From assembly GCA_037974335.1 (NCBI GenBank), contig CM075749.1, positions 17,411,192 through 17,475,191 on the forward strand: a DNA stretch of 64,000 nucleotides, written 5' to 3'. Made by a program: the position numbers and the translations under genes. This stretch comes from Prionace glauca (Eukaryota > Chordata > Chondrichthyes > Carcharhiniformes > Carcharhinidae). Shown in pieces: positions 7,339 through 17,280 of this stretch; position 1 is the first letter of the stretch, and each line of letters starts with the position of its first letter. The notes under the pieces are model-generated. The model ran no database searches. It saw nothing but the letters and a program-made list of their open reading frames with translations, and was not told the origin of the DNA.

Positions 7339-10122
7339 TTAATAAGGCCTGCTATATCCCCCTATATGTAAACTGCTCATGTGGCTGTCCAAGTGACTCT
7401 TGAATAACCCTAGCGTGCCTGCTTCCACCACCTCACTCGGCAGTGCATTCCACATCCCCACTACCCTTTGTGTGAAAAACTGCCCTCTAACATTAGTCTT
7501 ATATCTAGCCCCCCTCACCCTAAGCCCGTGACCCCTCGTTCTATCCATTTCTAATAGCGGAAAAAGCTTATCACCATCTACTCTATCTGTCCCCTTCATA
7601 ATCTTATAAACCTCTATCAAATCCCCCCTCAGCCGACGTCTCTCAAGGGAAAACAGCCCAAGTGTGTTCAATCTTTCCTCGTAAGACAGCCCTTCCATAC
7701 CAGGCAACATCCTGGTAAATCTCCTCTGAACTCTCTCCAGGATCTCTACATCCTTCCGGTAGTACGGCGACCAGAACTGGACGCAGTACTCCAGGTGAGG
7801 CCTAACCAACGTTCTATACAACTGCAACATCAGACTCCTACTCTTATATTCTATACCCCTTCCTATGAAGGCTAACATGCCATACGCTTTCCTCATCACA
7901 TTCTGCACCTGCACCGACACCTTCAGGGACTTGTGTACCTGCACCCCCAGGTCTCTCTGCGTATCTATACTCCGAATTGTTCTACCTTTTATCATATAAC
8001 TCCCTTCCACATTATTCCGGCCAAAGTGCATCACCTCGCATTTCTCCGGATTAAATTCCATTTGCCATCTATCTGCCCAATCTACCAGCCTATCTATGTC
8101 CTGTTGCATTGCCAGGCACTGCTCCTCAGTACCCGCCAATCCAACCAACTTAGTGTCATCAGCAAATTTGCTGATCACACCACCTACCCCCTCTTCCAAG
8201 TCATTAATATATACTACAAATAGTAGAGGTCCTAGTACCGAGCCCTGCGGCACCCCACTGGTGACAGACCTCCAATTGGAAAAGGAGCCCTCCACTACTA
8301 CCCGCTGTCTTCTCCTCCCAAGCCAGTTCTTCACCCATCTACATACCTGGCCTTGTATCCCATGAGCCTTCACCTTTTCTATCAGCCTACCGTGAGGGAC
8401 CTTGTCAAACGCCTTACTGAAATCCATATAGACAACATCAACGGCTTGTCCTTCGTCAACCGTTTTTGTCACCTCTTCAAAAAATTCCAATAGATTCGTA
8501 AGGCACGACCTCCCTGTAACGAAGCCATGCTGCGTATCCCTGATCAGATTGCAGCGCTCCAGATGCTCATACATCCTATCCTTGAGGATCCTCTCCATTA
8601 TCTTGCCTATAACTGAAGTCAAGCTCACTGGCCTATAGTTCCCTGGGTTATCCCTCTGACCCTTCTTAAACAACGGTACAACATTTGCAATCCGCCAATC
8701 CTCTGGGACCTCACCTGTGTCCAAAGAAGAGACAAAGATTTGCATCAGAGGCCCAGCAATTTCATCCCTCACCTCCCTTAGCAGCCTAGGATAGATGCCA
8801 TCAGGCCCCGGAGATTTGTCTGTCTTTATATTGTCTAAAAGTCCCAACACCTCTTCCCTCGTGATGACTATTTCCCTCAACGGATCCTCAAACCTCTCAA
8901 GCACAGCAGCAGAGGACTGACCCCTCTCCTGAGTGAATACCGACGCAAAGTATTCATTCAAGATCTCCCCCATTCCCCCAGGCTCCAAGCATAGTTCCCC
9001 TCCTCTGTCCCTGAGAGGACCAATGTTCCCTCTAACCATCCTTTTGTTTCTAATATAAGAGTAAAATGCCTTAGGATTTTCCTTAATCCTACCCGCCAAA
9101 GCCATTTCATGGCCCCTTTTTGCCTTTCTGATGCCCCTTTTAAGTTCCCTCCTACATTCTCTGTATTCTTCTAACGCTATCTCTGTCCTCAAATGTCTCG
9201 ATCTAGTGTACGCTTCCCTCTTTCTCCTGACCAGGTCCTCAATATCCCTAGTTACCCACGGCTCTCTAATCCTACCTTTCCCATCCTTCCTCTTGACCGG
9301 CACATGTCTTTCCTGTAAAGATTGTAGTTTTCCCTTGAGAGACTCCCACATACCCAGCGTCGACCTACCGTTAAATAGCGTACCCCAGTCCGTATCTTTA
9401 AGATCCTGCCTAATCCGGCTGTATCTAGCCCTCCCCCAATTTAACACCCTCCCCTTAGGACAGGCTTCATCTTTATCCATTAATATCTTGAACCAGACAG
9501 AGTTGTGGTCACTGTTAGCCACATGCTCTCCTACCTCAACATCAACCACCTGCCCAGGCTCATTCCCCAGAACCAAGTCAAGTATAGCCCCCTCCCTGGT
9601 CGGTCTATCCACGTACTGCTCCAGGGATCCTTCCATTACACACTGTACAAATTCCTCCCCGTCAGCACCCTCTGATCTCAGTACATTCCAATCTACCCTG
9701 GGGAGATTAAAATCTCCCACTACCACCACCCTATTCTTCCTGCACTTATCTAGAATGTCCCTGCTTATCCCCTCTTCCACAGCCCTCGGGCTGTTGGGCG
9801 GTCTGTAGTAAACACCCAGCATAGTAACATCACCCTTCCTATTCCTCAACTCCACCCATAGCGACTCGATTCCTACATCCTCCGTACCTCCCTCCCTCTG
9901 CACTGCTACGATGCAATCCTTAACTAACAACGCCACTCCCCCACCTCTCAGCGACCCACCCCTATCTCGCCTGAAACACTTATACCCAGGAACATTCAAC
10001 TGCCAATCCTGCCCTTCCTTTAACCAAGTCTCTGTCACCGCCACCACTTCCAACTTCCTTTCAAACATTAATGCCTTCAGTTCATCTGTTTTGCCAGTCA
10101 CACTCCTAGCATTGAAACACAT
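7339..10122 (-). CDS. CR1-B ORF2: endonuclease-reverse transcriptase
   Basis: An open frame of 927 codons. The N-terminal ~215 residues form an apurinic-like endonuclease: NARSVTGKTDELK, VAVTETWL, VVGDFNLPRVDWN and the catalytic NSDHNSVWF. A linker with basic residues follows, then the reverse transcriptase from about residue 430: [69 protein letters not shown] and the FADDTKLVG active site. The C-terminal CR1 blocks RRFTRMLPGMEG and FFTQRVVGMWNALP precede the stop. Length is close to complete for CR1 ORF2, and no stop or frameshift interrupts it, implying a young insertion. It would nick DNA and prime reverse transcription of its own RNA. Confidence 0.92.
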   Translation of the reverse strand: MCFNARSVTGKTDELKALMFERKLEVVAVTETWLKEGQDWQLNVPGYKCFRRDRGGSLRGGGVALLVKDCIVAVQREGGTEDVGIESLWVELRNRKGDVTMLGVYYRPPNSPRAVEEGISRDILDKCRKNRVVVVGDFNLPRVDWNVLRSEGADGEEFVQCVMEGSLEQYVDRPTREGAILDLVLGNEPGQVVDVEVGEHVANSDHNSVWFKILMDKDEACPKGRVLNWGRARYSRIRQDLKDTDWGTLFNGRSTLGMWESLKGKLQSLQERHVPVKRKDGKGRIREPWVTRDIEDLVRRKREAYTRSRHLRTEIALEEYRECRRELKRGIRKAKRGHEMALAGRIKENPKAFYSYIRNKRMVRGNIGPLRDRGGELCLEPGGMGEILNEYFASVFTQERGQSSAAVLERFEDPLREIVITREEVLGLLDNIKTDKSPGPDGIYPRLLREVRDEIAGPLMQIFVSSLDTGEVPEDWRIANVVPLFKKGQRDNPGNYRPVSLTSVIGKIMERILKDRMYEHLERCNLIRDTQHGFVTGRSCLTNLLEFFEEVTKTVDEGQAVDVVYMDFSKAFDKVPHGRLIEKVKAHGIQGQVCRWVKNWLGRRRQRVVVEGSFSNWRSVTSGVPQGSVLGPLLFVVYINDLEEGVGGVISKFADDTKLVGLAGTEEQCLAMQQDIDRLVDWADRWQMEFNPEKCEVMHFGRNNVEGSYMIKGRTIRSIDTQRDLGVQVHKSLKVSVQVQNVMRKAYGMLAFIGRGIEYKSRSLMLQLYRTLVRPHLEYCVQFWSPYYRKDVEILERVQRRFTRMLPGMEGLSYEERLNTLGLFSLERRRLRGDLIEVYKIMKGTDRVDGDKLFPLLEMDRTRGHGLRVRGARYKTNVRGQFFTQRVVGMWNALPSEVVEAGTLGLFKSHLDSHMSSLHIGGYSRPY

Positions 10123-10223
10123 GCACCGAAGACCCTCCGAAACAACCCGATCCTTCTTCCTACCCTCCGGGCCTACCCTATCCCCAATCCCAGTTCCGTC
10201 TACCTCCCCACCCCCCCTCCATA

Positions 10224-10669
10224 TTAGTTTAAACCCTGCCGATACACACCAGCTAACCTTCCAGCTAAGATATGTATGCCCTTCCCAGTTAACTGTACCC
10301 CATCCCTCTTGTATATTTGCCGTTTTTTCATAAAGACTTCCCAGTGGTCTATGAATATAAATCCCTCTGCCCTACACCAATCTTTCAACCAAGCATTTAA
10401 TTGGATTAGTTCATTATTTCTAGCCCTGCTAGCCCCAGGCACCGGCAGCAGGCCAGAGAACGCCACCCTGGAGGCCCTACATTTCAGCCTGGCCCCCAAC
10501 TCCCTGAACTGCCTGCGTATGTCCCCCCTGCACTTTGTTCCTACATCCTTCTCTCCTACATGCACTATCACATTCGACTCAGTCCCTCCACCCTTCAAGA
10601 TTCCCTCTACCCTTTCTGAGATGTCCTGTACCCCAGCTCCAGGGAGGCAGACTACCATCCTGGTATAGT
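10224..10669 (-). pseudogene. CR1-B ORF1 C-terminal remnant (esterase-like)
   Basis: Minus-strand frame beginning near MVVCLPGAGVQDISERV and ending about 100 bp before the first Met of ORF2. It contains VIVHVGEKDVGTK, the counterpart of the GxND block of SGNH hydrolases, and DGVQLTGKGIHILAGRLA, the Asp-x-x-His/Leu terminal block. CR1 ORF1 proteins commonly carry such an esterase domain. Here the Asn of the GxND block is Lys and the C-terminal His is Leu, so catalysis looks lost or divergent. The 5' part of ORF1 is missing; the few codons upstream of 10669 in the same frame are SINE sequence. Confidence 0.75.
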
Positions 10670-10709
10670 GGTTCCTGATGGTATGTGGCAATAGTGCCAA
10701 CTACTGTGC
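10670..10709 (-). mobile_element. SINE-A head, continuation of 6683-6937
   Basis: ggttcctgatgg through tgtgctgtccc matches the reverse complement of the SINE-A tRNA-like head and resumes where the copy at 6937 breaks off. Confidence 0.65.
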
Positions 10710-10844
10710 TGTCCCTGATTTAAACTGAGTATATAACATTCAGCAAATATTCCCATTTGGACATATGTTCTGTTTGGGATCAAAGTTTAGTGTGCTATCC
10801 CCTACTTTAATTCAGTCTCTGTCAAGATCCCTGAGTTCATGGAA

Positions 10845-11098
10845 TCATAGAATCCCTACAGTGCAGAAGGAGGCTATTCAGTCCATTGAGTTTATGCCAT
10901 CAGCAATGCCATCCAAGCCCTATCCATGTATTTACCCTGCTAACCCCTTCACACTAACGGGCAATTTAACATGGGAACTCATCTAACCCACACATCTTTT
11001 GGAGTGTGGGAATAAACCGGAGTACATGGAGAAAACCCATGTACTCATGGCGGGGGTGGGGGGGGGGGGGGGGGGGGGATTGTGTAAGCTCCACACAG
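10845..11098 (-). mobile_element. SINE-A, 3' part (split by fold-back element)
   Basis: Tail and body of a minus-strand copy with a G homopolymer inside it. It stops at ctccacacag, the target duplication of the fold-back element, and resumes at 11651. Confidence 0.8.
11058..11078 (+). repeat. G homopolymer (about 21 bp)
   Basis: An uninterrupted G run inside the SINE, next to further G-rich sequence. Length is likely unstable and may be misassembled. Confidence 0.85.
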
Positions 11099-11650
11099 TA
11101 AGAAGTCTGACAACACGAGGTTTAAGTCCAACCAATTTATTTGATAGTAAACTCACAAGCTTTTGGGGTTTGCCCCTTCGTCAGGTGAATGGAGAGTTCT
11201 GGCCTCAGACTGAGCATACAACAGCACAGACAGTTTACAGATTACTGATTAGCATGCGAGTCTTTACAACTAACCTGTTATTCAAATCTGGCACTATCTG
11301 TAATCCCCATGACTTGCCTGGGTTTGCAAAACCTCACTTACTATACTGTCTGGAGACAATACACATCTCTTTAACCTATGCCTAATGCTCTTTACACTCA
11401 CATTGTCGGCATCTTTAAGACTCGAATAGCAGGTTAGTTGTAAAGACTCACATTCTAATCCGTCGTCTGTAAACTGTCTGTGCTTTATATGCTCTGTCTG
11501 AGGCCAGAACTCTCCATTCACCTGACGAAGGGATAAACCCCAAAAGCTTGTGAGTTCACTATCAAATAAATTGGTTGGACTTAAACCTGGTGTAGTCAGA
11601 CTTCTTACTGTGTTTACCCCAGTCTAACACCAGCATCTCCACATCATAGA
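11099..11650 (+). mobile_element. fold-back (palindromic) element, long copy
   Basis: The left arm (aagaagtctgacaacacgag, then ccaaccaatttatttgatag, ttcgtcaggtgaatggagag) is repeated in reverse complement on the right, so much of the 552 bp would form one hairpin with a loop near 11290-11390. The right end carries an extra unpaired segment finishing in accagcatctccacatcat. Perfect 10-bp target repeats, ctccacacag, flank it (11089-11098 and 11651-11660). No coding sequence. Two more copies lie at 31367-33461 and 49327-49542. Confidence 0.85.
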
Positions 11651-11745
11651 CTCCACACAGACAGTCACCCAAAATTGGAATTGAACCCAGGTTCCTGGCG
11701 CTATGAGGCAGCCGTGCTAACCACTGTCCTACTGTGCTGCCCCAA
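11651..11745 (-). mobile_element. SINE-A head, continuation of 10845-11098
   Basis: Carries the gaggcagccgtgctaaccac head and ends at gctgcccc. Confidence 0.8.
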
Positions 11746-12169
11746 CTTATATGACATCTCATCCAAGTTCTTCTTTTCAAAATATTTTGAAACCAAGGTT
11801 GGGCCTCATTTGCCAACCAGCATCTGAGTAACCTTGTTGACATTTTTTTAACTTGCTCATGTTCCAAACCAGGGGCTTTGACCCTTCAACCAGATGTTAC
11901 ATATGAATGAGAAGTTTTGATATATAATGGGTGAGAGTTTTCGGCCACCCTCTCCCCAAGGGTACAAGATCCCATCTGTGATTGACGGACCTTTTAATGG
12001 TCTGTGTCCCGCCTGGTACAATTCCCGTGGTGGGTGGGACAGGAAAATTCTAACTGAGGTGTACTTAAGCATTAATTTGCAGTTGTTACATTTATTCATA
12101 TTTGATACATTTTGATTAATTTCTGCACAAGTATTCTTGGATAAATTTTGAATTTTATTTTGCTGTTAG
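11746..12169 (+). other. gene 1 intron 3, last part
   Basis: Nothing recognised. The last ~50 bases are T-rich and end in a tgctgttag acceptor. Confidence 0.3.
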
Positions 12170-12490
12170 ATGGATCACGAGATCCCATAATCATGCACAG
12201 GATTAGCAACAGTGGAAGTTACCATCGGAGGACCAATAGTTCTATTACTGTTTTAATAGACTCATTCTTGGAACTGAGATGCTCTGTGGATAGTAAGCCA
12301 GTCTCTTCTGTGATCTGGGTAAAGGACAGTGAAAACTACACTGAAATGTCGCAAATTGCAGCTGGATTAAATAGTTCAAAAGTAAAGATGACAAACATCA
12401 AGCCTGAAGATACAGGAACCTACTGGTGTATGGCAAAAAATAGCTACGGCTGGAGAAATGCAAGTATTTGGATAAAAGTTGAAAATGAAG
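12170..12490 (+). CDS. gene 1 exon 4: I-set/C2-type Ig domain
   Basis: Phase 1-1 exon of 321 bp, open. The first codon, completed by the preceding exon, is Tyr, giving an LHVTY linker like the Siglec D2-D3 junction. The domain has FLELRCSVDSKP (B strand), SVIWVKDSEN (C strand Trp), and the F-strand signature EDTGTYWCMAKNSYGW. The VDS-P after the B-strand Cys and the short A-N-YG-NAS ending are typical of Siglec and other C2/I-set domains. Sequons: NYT, NSS, NAS. About two-thirds identical to the gene 2 domain. Confidence 0.88.
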
Positions 12491-12589
12491 GTAATTTTTT
12501 TTAATCATGAGCGTGGTATATGAGTACAAAGGTAGAATTTGTCCCTAAACTTGTCCACCATCAACAAGGCAGGAGTCTGCTGAGTACGG

Positions 12590-12958
12590 AGCATAGATGA
12601 GTGCGGTTCCAACTACACTCAAGAAGCACAACACCGTCAAAGACAAAGCAGCCCACTTTATTGGCACCCCATCCATAAATTCACCTACCACCCCTTCCAT
12701 TACCAATGCACAGAGGCAGCAGTGTGTACCACCTGTAAGATGGATTGCAACAATTCATCAAGTCTCCTTCAACACATCTTATGAACCAACAACCTCTGCC
12801 ACCTAGGGACTAGGGCCAGCAGGGACTAGAGGCAGCAGATGCATAAGTAAAGTATCGACCGCACATTCCCCTTCAAGTCACACACTATCCTGACTTGGAG
12901 TTATATCACCATCCCTTCACTGTTGCTGGATGAAAATCCTGATACTTCCTTCATTAAC
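12590..12958 (+). mobile_element. LINE ORF2 C-terminal fragment, clade uncertain
   Basis: Degraded frame with VPTTLKKHNTVKDKAAHFIG, the C-terminal 'thumb' motif (L-x-x-IQ-KAAR-IG) of a non-LTR reverse transcriptase. The related relic at 63775-64000 has NIQEA-type sequence with the same caagaagct...caggataaagcaac order, and an antisense relic lies at 20615-20815. Confidence 0.55.
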
Positions 12959-13815
12959 CAACCCTCTCCTCCCCACTTACAAAAACAATGGGAGAGGGTC
13001 TAGAGAGAGATTGAAATGTTAGGGCGATTCTCTCAGCCCACTGTGCTGCTCTAGGACTAACAGGGAGTTGGTGACCTGACCCCACTGAAGTGAAGGAAGT
13101 CCATGAAGACTCCCCAGGAGGTCTAGGATAAGGGGAGTATCCCCTGGGCAGTGCTAGGCTGGCCACCCAGCACTGCCCAAGGGACAAAGTGGCAACGTCC
13201 AAGAGGCACCTTGGCACTGCCTAACAGGCATCAAGCAGTGCCAAGGGAGTGGGCTGATTGGGGGAGCGGGGGGGATTGGTGGGGTGGGGGGGTCCCGCTG
13301 CCACTCTGCACTTGGGATCAGTGGCAGAGGGAGGGAAGGGTCTGATTGGGGCTGGCCATCAGGGTATGGATTTGCCAGGGCAGGGGGGCGGGGTTGGGGT
13401 TGCCGGGGGAGGGGGGCAGAATTGGTGAGGGAGAGGGAATAGGGGAGATCGGGGCTGCTGGGGGAAGTGGGGAGAGGAGGGGGGGAAACACTGGTGCTGT
13501 CCCAGAGACATCCAGGAGGCCAGTGATTGGGTGGTGGTGTCGGGGGGGTGGGGGCCCCCCCATGGGCAGCGATGCAGGGTTGCCAGCCTGGCCAACAATC
13601 CAGTGGCCAGCGATAGGGAGGCTGGCAGTGCAGGGCTGCTGCACTTGCGCTGATTTTGGCCCAGGTATGTGCAATGACCCGCTCAGCACTATGCTGCCGG
13701 CCTCTCTGGTGGGAATAGGCCCCGCTGCTGAATTGTCAACGTGAATCTGACTAGGGAACTCTGCAGTGCTCAGAATGTGGGAAATTCACTTTGAAAATCT
13801 CGCTAAAAAAACAGC
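12959..13815 (+). repeat. G-rich low-complexity region in intron
   Basis: About 850 bp rich in G-runs on the + strand (for example gggggagcgggggggattgg near 13260), including tandem 'ggctgccagcctggcca' type units and many runs able to form G-quadruplexes. It ends near a tcgctaaaaaaacagctgg segment that resembles, in reverse complement, the end of the C-rich region at 57.66 kb. Open frames across it are composition artefacts. Probably a repeat family of unknown type. Confidence 0.5.
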
Positions 13816-13972
13816 TGGTTATTCCTGTATTCACTCAAAATCAACACTTGTGTTTCTGGTCACCAATTTGAACATTTTAGACTGACCGTGCAATAATGTA
13901 GATGAAATCTTTAGGACCTACTGCTTGCCTTCTTTAAAAATGATATACTAATCCTTCACAAACTTCTTACAG

Positions 13973-14067
13973 GTCACACACGGTTTTGGATTTTTATTAT
14001 GCGGCTCGTTGCAGTTGCTGTATTCATTCTGATTCTAATCACGCCGATTTGTTTGGTTAACTGCTGA
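13973..14067 (+). CDS. gene 1 exon 5: transmembrane segment with Arg, then stop
   Basis: Acceptor cttcttacag, phase 1 entry. Encodes GHTRFWIFIMRLVAVAVF followed by ILILITPICLVNC and TGA at 14065-14067. An Arg lies about nine residues into the hydrophobic stretch where gene 2 has Val, and the tail is only a few residues. A GT donor occurs 13 bp downstream (ccaggtaatg), in the position of the gene 2 donor, so the ancestral gene probably continued. The stop looks like a derived trait. Confidence 0.75.
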
Positions 14068-14443
14068 AAACCAGGTAATGATGTAAAGCTTAAATCGCCA
14101 AGAAACATGACAGCTTTGATATTTTCCTTTAAATCAATAATGGTAAAATAATTCAACTTTCACATCTAATGCAATCATTATAATCTTTTAGAAATATACC
14201 TCACCTTATGAATTGCTCTCGACTAAATCAGTCGTCACTTCTTATATAACTTCCCATTAAATTGCTGAGATGTGTGAATGTATTTATGTTCACATGCCAA
14301 TTGTTTTCAGATTCAATAGATGAGAGAAAGACCATGTTCAAAGAAATAAAATTAACTGGGGGAATGGTGACTATTTTGTTCTTCTTTCTGAAATTGTCTC
14401 ACAATAAAACAAACAGCAGAAAAAGGATACCACATACATATGA
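14068..14443 (+). other. downstream of gene 1 stop; weak exon-like stretch
   Basis: A ttgttttcag acceptor-like site at 14310 opens a frame beginning D-S-I-D-E-R-K-T when entered in phase 1. This would be reached only if the transmembrane exon stop were bypassed; it may be a dead cytoplasmic exon or chance. No poly(A) signal was picked out with confidence. Confidence 0.2.
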
Positions 14444-14766
14444 GGGACAGCACGTGGCACAGTGATTAGCACTGCTTCCTCACAGCACCAGGGACTCAGG
14501 TTCAATTCATAGCTTTGGTCTTACTGTCTGTGTGGGGTTTGCACGTTCTCCTCATGTCTGTGTGTGTATCCTTTGGTTTCCTCTGACAGTCCAAAGATGT
14601 GCCGCTTAAATGGATGGCCATACTAAATTGCCCCTTAGTGTCAGAAAGATGAACTAGGGTAAATACTTGGGGTTATGGGGATAGGGCCTGGGTGGGATTG
14701 TGGTCAGTGCAGATTCAATGGGTCAAATGGCCTCCTTCTGCAATGTAGGGATTCTATGATTCATAA
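14444..14766 (+). mobile_element. SINE-A
   Basis: Full-length sense copy from ggcacagtgattagcactgc to gggattctatgattcat. Confidence 0.85.
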
Positions 14767-15917
14767 TTGAATTTTGACAGTAAAATTTCTATATCTATTA
14801 CTAAACAAGATGTAAGTTCATCAATCATATTGGGAAAGATACAAGTATGATTCCACTCAAAAGACAGTGCAATGGCATATTAGAAGCTATAGTATTTTTG
14901 ATGAACTTAATGGTACTAATCAAAATTTGATTTACACACTACCTGAGCTGGTGGGGCAGCATCACATTTTGGGGTTTATTTTCATCAGTGCTAACAGAAG
15001 CATTGCCTATAACACTTCTAGGCTATGGAATGGAACACAAAACATTGTAATATTACTCCAAACAGGCATACTTCAAAGTAAGGTTTTGCTTTGATGCCTT
15101 GTTAGAACTTTGGAAAAGCCCTTGCCCAGACATGGAGCTTAAACGTCTGCTCAGCTAACTTAAGTTCTTTGAAAGTGGCAAGAGATATTGACAGAAGTGA
15201 TGCTGATGGACGATGTCAGAGTTTGTCTCCTTTTGAAATGCCGAGGAACGAGGAGACCTGTGCTTTATCAGGTAAACTCTGTATTTAATTTTTTGAGCAA
15301 CAATTTGAAAGAAGCCAATAACTGAAGTGACTTGGATTATTTAATTGTTCTGCATGGATTGTGCATGTGAATATGAAAGAGGGCTACTGTTCCACTTATT
15401 GGTAAAGCTTTCAAAGGCACCAGCAACATCAACGAGGAGTGATGGAATTACTGCAGAAATTTAAATATATGGTCATTGTGAAGGACTCTCCGATGTCCTA
15501 GGCTGAATAAAGGATTAGATGTCACATTGGACAATTGTAGCTAAAGGTGGATTTGGATCGGACATCCAACTTACCTTGGGGGAAAGAAAGGTATAAAAAT
15601 CATTGCAAACGGGATGAGTTTAGTTATCTTCTGAATGGTGCATTGGATAAGGAGTTTGATCACTCATGGGGTGATATGTTTGATTTCTTATAACATGTTT
15701 GTGACAAATAGCTGTATTTTTAATGAATGTATTATCGGGAATGTTCCATTTATTCCGATGAGAGTGGGATCAGATTATTCAAACCACAGAGATCGGGGCT
15801 GTTTCTGCTACACTCACCCTAGTTTTTACAGAAAGTGGCTTATAATTTTCCATATCAGGTGCGAAACCTACTCGGCAGTGAATGAATTACCTGGGATGCC
15901 CAAGCGCAAGGGCGACC
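14767..15917. other. intergenic, no recognised feature
   Basis: AT-rich; only short open frames without domain-like sequence. Nothing identified. Confidence 0.3.
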
Positions 15918-16092
15918 AGAGCAATGTTCACCTCCCCATCCAGTCCCCAGCAATGTTCATTCTCTGCCCGTCACCCAAAAATGTTCACACTGCCCACTCC
16001 ACCCAGCTCCCAGCAATATTCCCTTCTTTCCATGCCAGCAATGTTCTGACCAGCCTCCTCTCTGCCTACCTCCAGCAACGTTCAATAATGTA
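15918..16092 (+). repeat. degenerate minisatellite, unit ccagcaatgttc
   Basis: Six variants of (c)cagcaatgttc(a) spaced about 25-40 bp apart (15922, 15949, 15979, 16013, 16036, 16076) separated by C-rich spacers. Confidence 0.55.
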
Positions 16093-16974
16093 CAGCAGGG
16101 TCACCTACACAGATGAAATGAGTCCTCAGTGTCCAACGTAGGATTCCTTTGGAAAATGTCAACAAAAATTGGCAGCAGTTTGTTTTCTTTTCCCCTAAGG
16201 CGGGGATGTGGGATCAACTAACTTTATTTCCAGGATTCCTGAGCTGTTTGTATGGGCCCCTATTGAACTTATATTTGGGTTGCCAACTCTGGCTGGTCTT
16301 ATTCTGGGAGATGTCGCTGAAAGTGATATCAGGAAAACCCGCTGGGGCGACGATAATTCCAGTCTTTCCATCGACTGAGCCTAATGCTGGGCTACTAGTA
16401 TTCAGTGAAGGAATCCGCACAGACTAACTTTGGATTCAAAATGGAGTGTGTGCTTTGTATTTTGACACAGCCAATGTGTGCTCAAAGGGACTTTGTGTTA
16501 CTGAAACCATTATTAGCTTAAGATGTGCTTTGTAGTCTGTGTTAATCTTAAAATTTGTATATGTCTGTGACACTGGAATTTGGGAGGATACTGTAAAGGA
16601 CTATTGTATCATAATCCAATGCATCATGATTAATAAATGTTATTTTTCTTGTTAATTGTAATTTGTGATCATGTGACTCTGTTCCTCCACCTTTTCTAAC
16701 AAAAAAGGTTACTGTCTGAGTTAGGGTTCCATTCTGGGATCTTCCCATCCAGTTATAACTGGGATTGTTACAGGTGGCAGGTGATAGGATGCCAGCTGGT
16801 TTGAGTGATAGGAGGGTGGGGTGGTAGGATGACAGGTGGGTGAGTGGGTAAGGTAGGTTGATGGTTTGCATTTGGGGGCATAGTATGTCAAGGGCTAGTT
16901 AGGTTGGGTCCAGGAAGTTGTAGGGGGGAGAGATCAGGGGTATATTTTGAGAGGTGATATTTTGAGAGGTGGGT
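16093..16974. other. intergenic; possible old repeat
   Basis: The stretch gggttgccaactctggctgg at 16277-16296 resembles a repeat I have seen in shark sequence, limits unclear. The rest is unassigned. Confidence 0.25.
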
Positions 16975-17280
16975 AGAATCATAGAATCTCTACACTACAG
17001 GGAGCAGCCATGCAGCCCATCGAGTCTGTACCGACCACAATCCCACACAGGCCCCTTTCCTGTAACCCCACATATTTACCCTACCAGTTCCCTGACACCA
17101 GGGTTAATTTAGTGTAGCCAACCAACTTAACCTGCACACCTTTGGACTGTGGGAGGAAAACAGAGCTCCTGGACGGATCCTGTGCAGATACGGGGAGAAC
17201 GTGCAAACTTCACACAGTGACCCGATGATGGAATTGAATCTGAGTCCCTGGCACTGTGAGGCAGCAGTGCTAACCACTGG
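16975..17280 (-). mobile_element. SINE-A
   Basis: Minus-strand copy from the tail complement (agaatcatagaatctctaca) to the head (gaggcagcagtgctaaccac). Confidence 0.85.

Larger units (their letters stand above)
6938..10669 (-). mobile_element. CR1-B LINE, nearly full ORF2, 5'-truncated in ORF1
   Basis: A 3.7-kb minus-strand CR1 element. From 5' to 3' it carries the C-terminal part of ORF1 (esterase-like), an intact ORF2 (7339-10122) and a ~400-bp 3' UTR ending in a gttctttgttctttg-type tail at 6938. It sits inside a SINE-A; the shared ggttc at 6933-6937 and 10670-10674 fits a short target duplication. The 3' UTR contains a block closely matching the SINE-A body (7110-7190), present at the same place in the second copy (31571-33382), so it belongs to the family. 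Confidence 0.9.
232..14067 (+). pseudogene. Ig receptor gene 1 (Siglec-like, short-tailed), whole locus
   Basis: Five exons: signal peptide 232-301, V-set 3799-4146, second Ig domain 5568-6217 (split by an insertion), I-set 12170-12490, transmembrane 13973-14067. All junctions are phase 1 with GT/AG borders. The product would be a type I cell-surface receptor with three Ig domains, an Arg inside the membrane segment and a stop directly after it. That layout is known in activating receptors that borrow signalling from DAP12 or FcR-gamma type adaptors; its use here is inferred. Domain 2 and the linker to domain 3 resemble Siglecs, but no Siglec-type sialic-acid Arg is seen in the V domain. A 340-bp U2-headed repeat interrupts domain 2, so the locus is either a pseudogene or expressed by skipping that exon, which would keep the frame. 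All other exons are open. It is paralogous to the gene at 27086-40895. Confidence 0.7.

Noticed and set aside
9131-9808. A 225-codon + strand frame as a host gene
   Set aside because: It is the shadow of the minus-strand CR1-B ORF2.
13318-13744. Overlapping long open frames on both strands in the G-rich region as genes
   Set aside because: Gly/Pro/Arg-rich translations in several frames arise from G- and C-runs; no domain, splice context or homology.
15635-16141. A secreted protein of 168 codons
   Set aside because: The C-terminal half is translated minisatellite and the start has no gene context.
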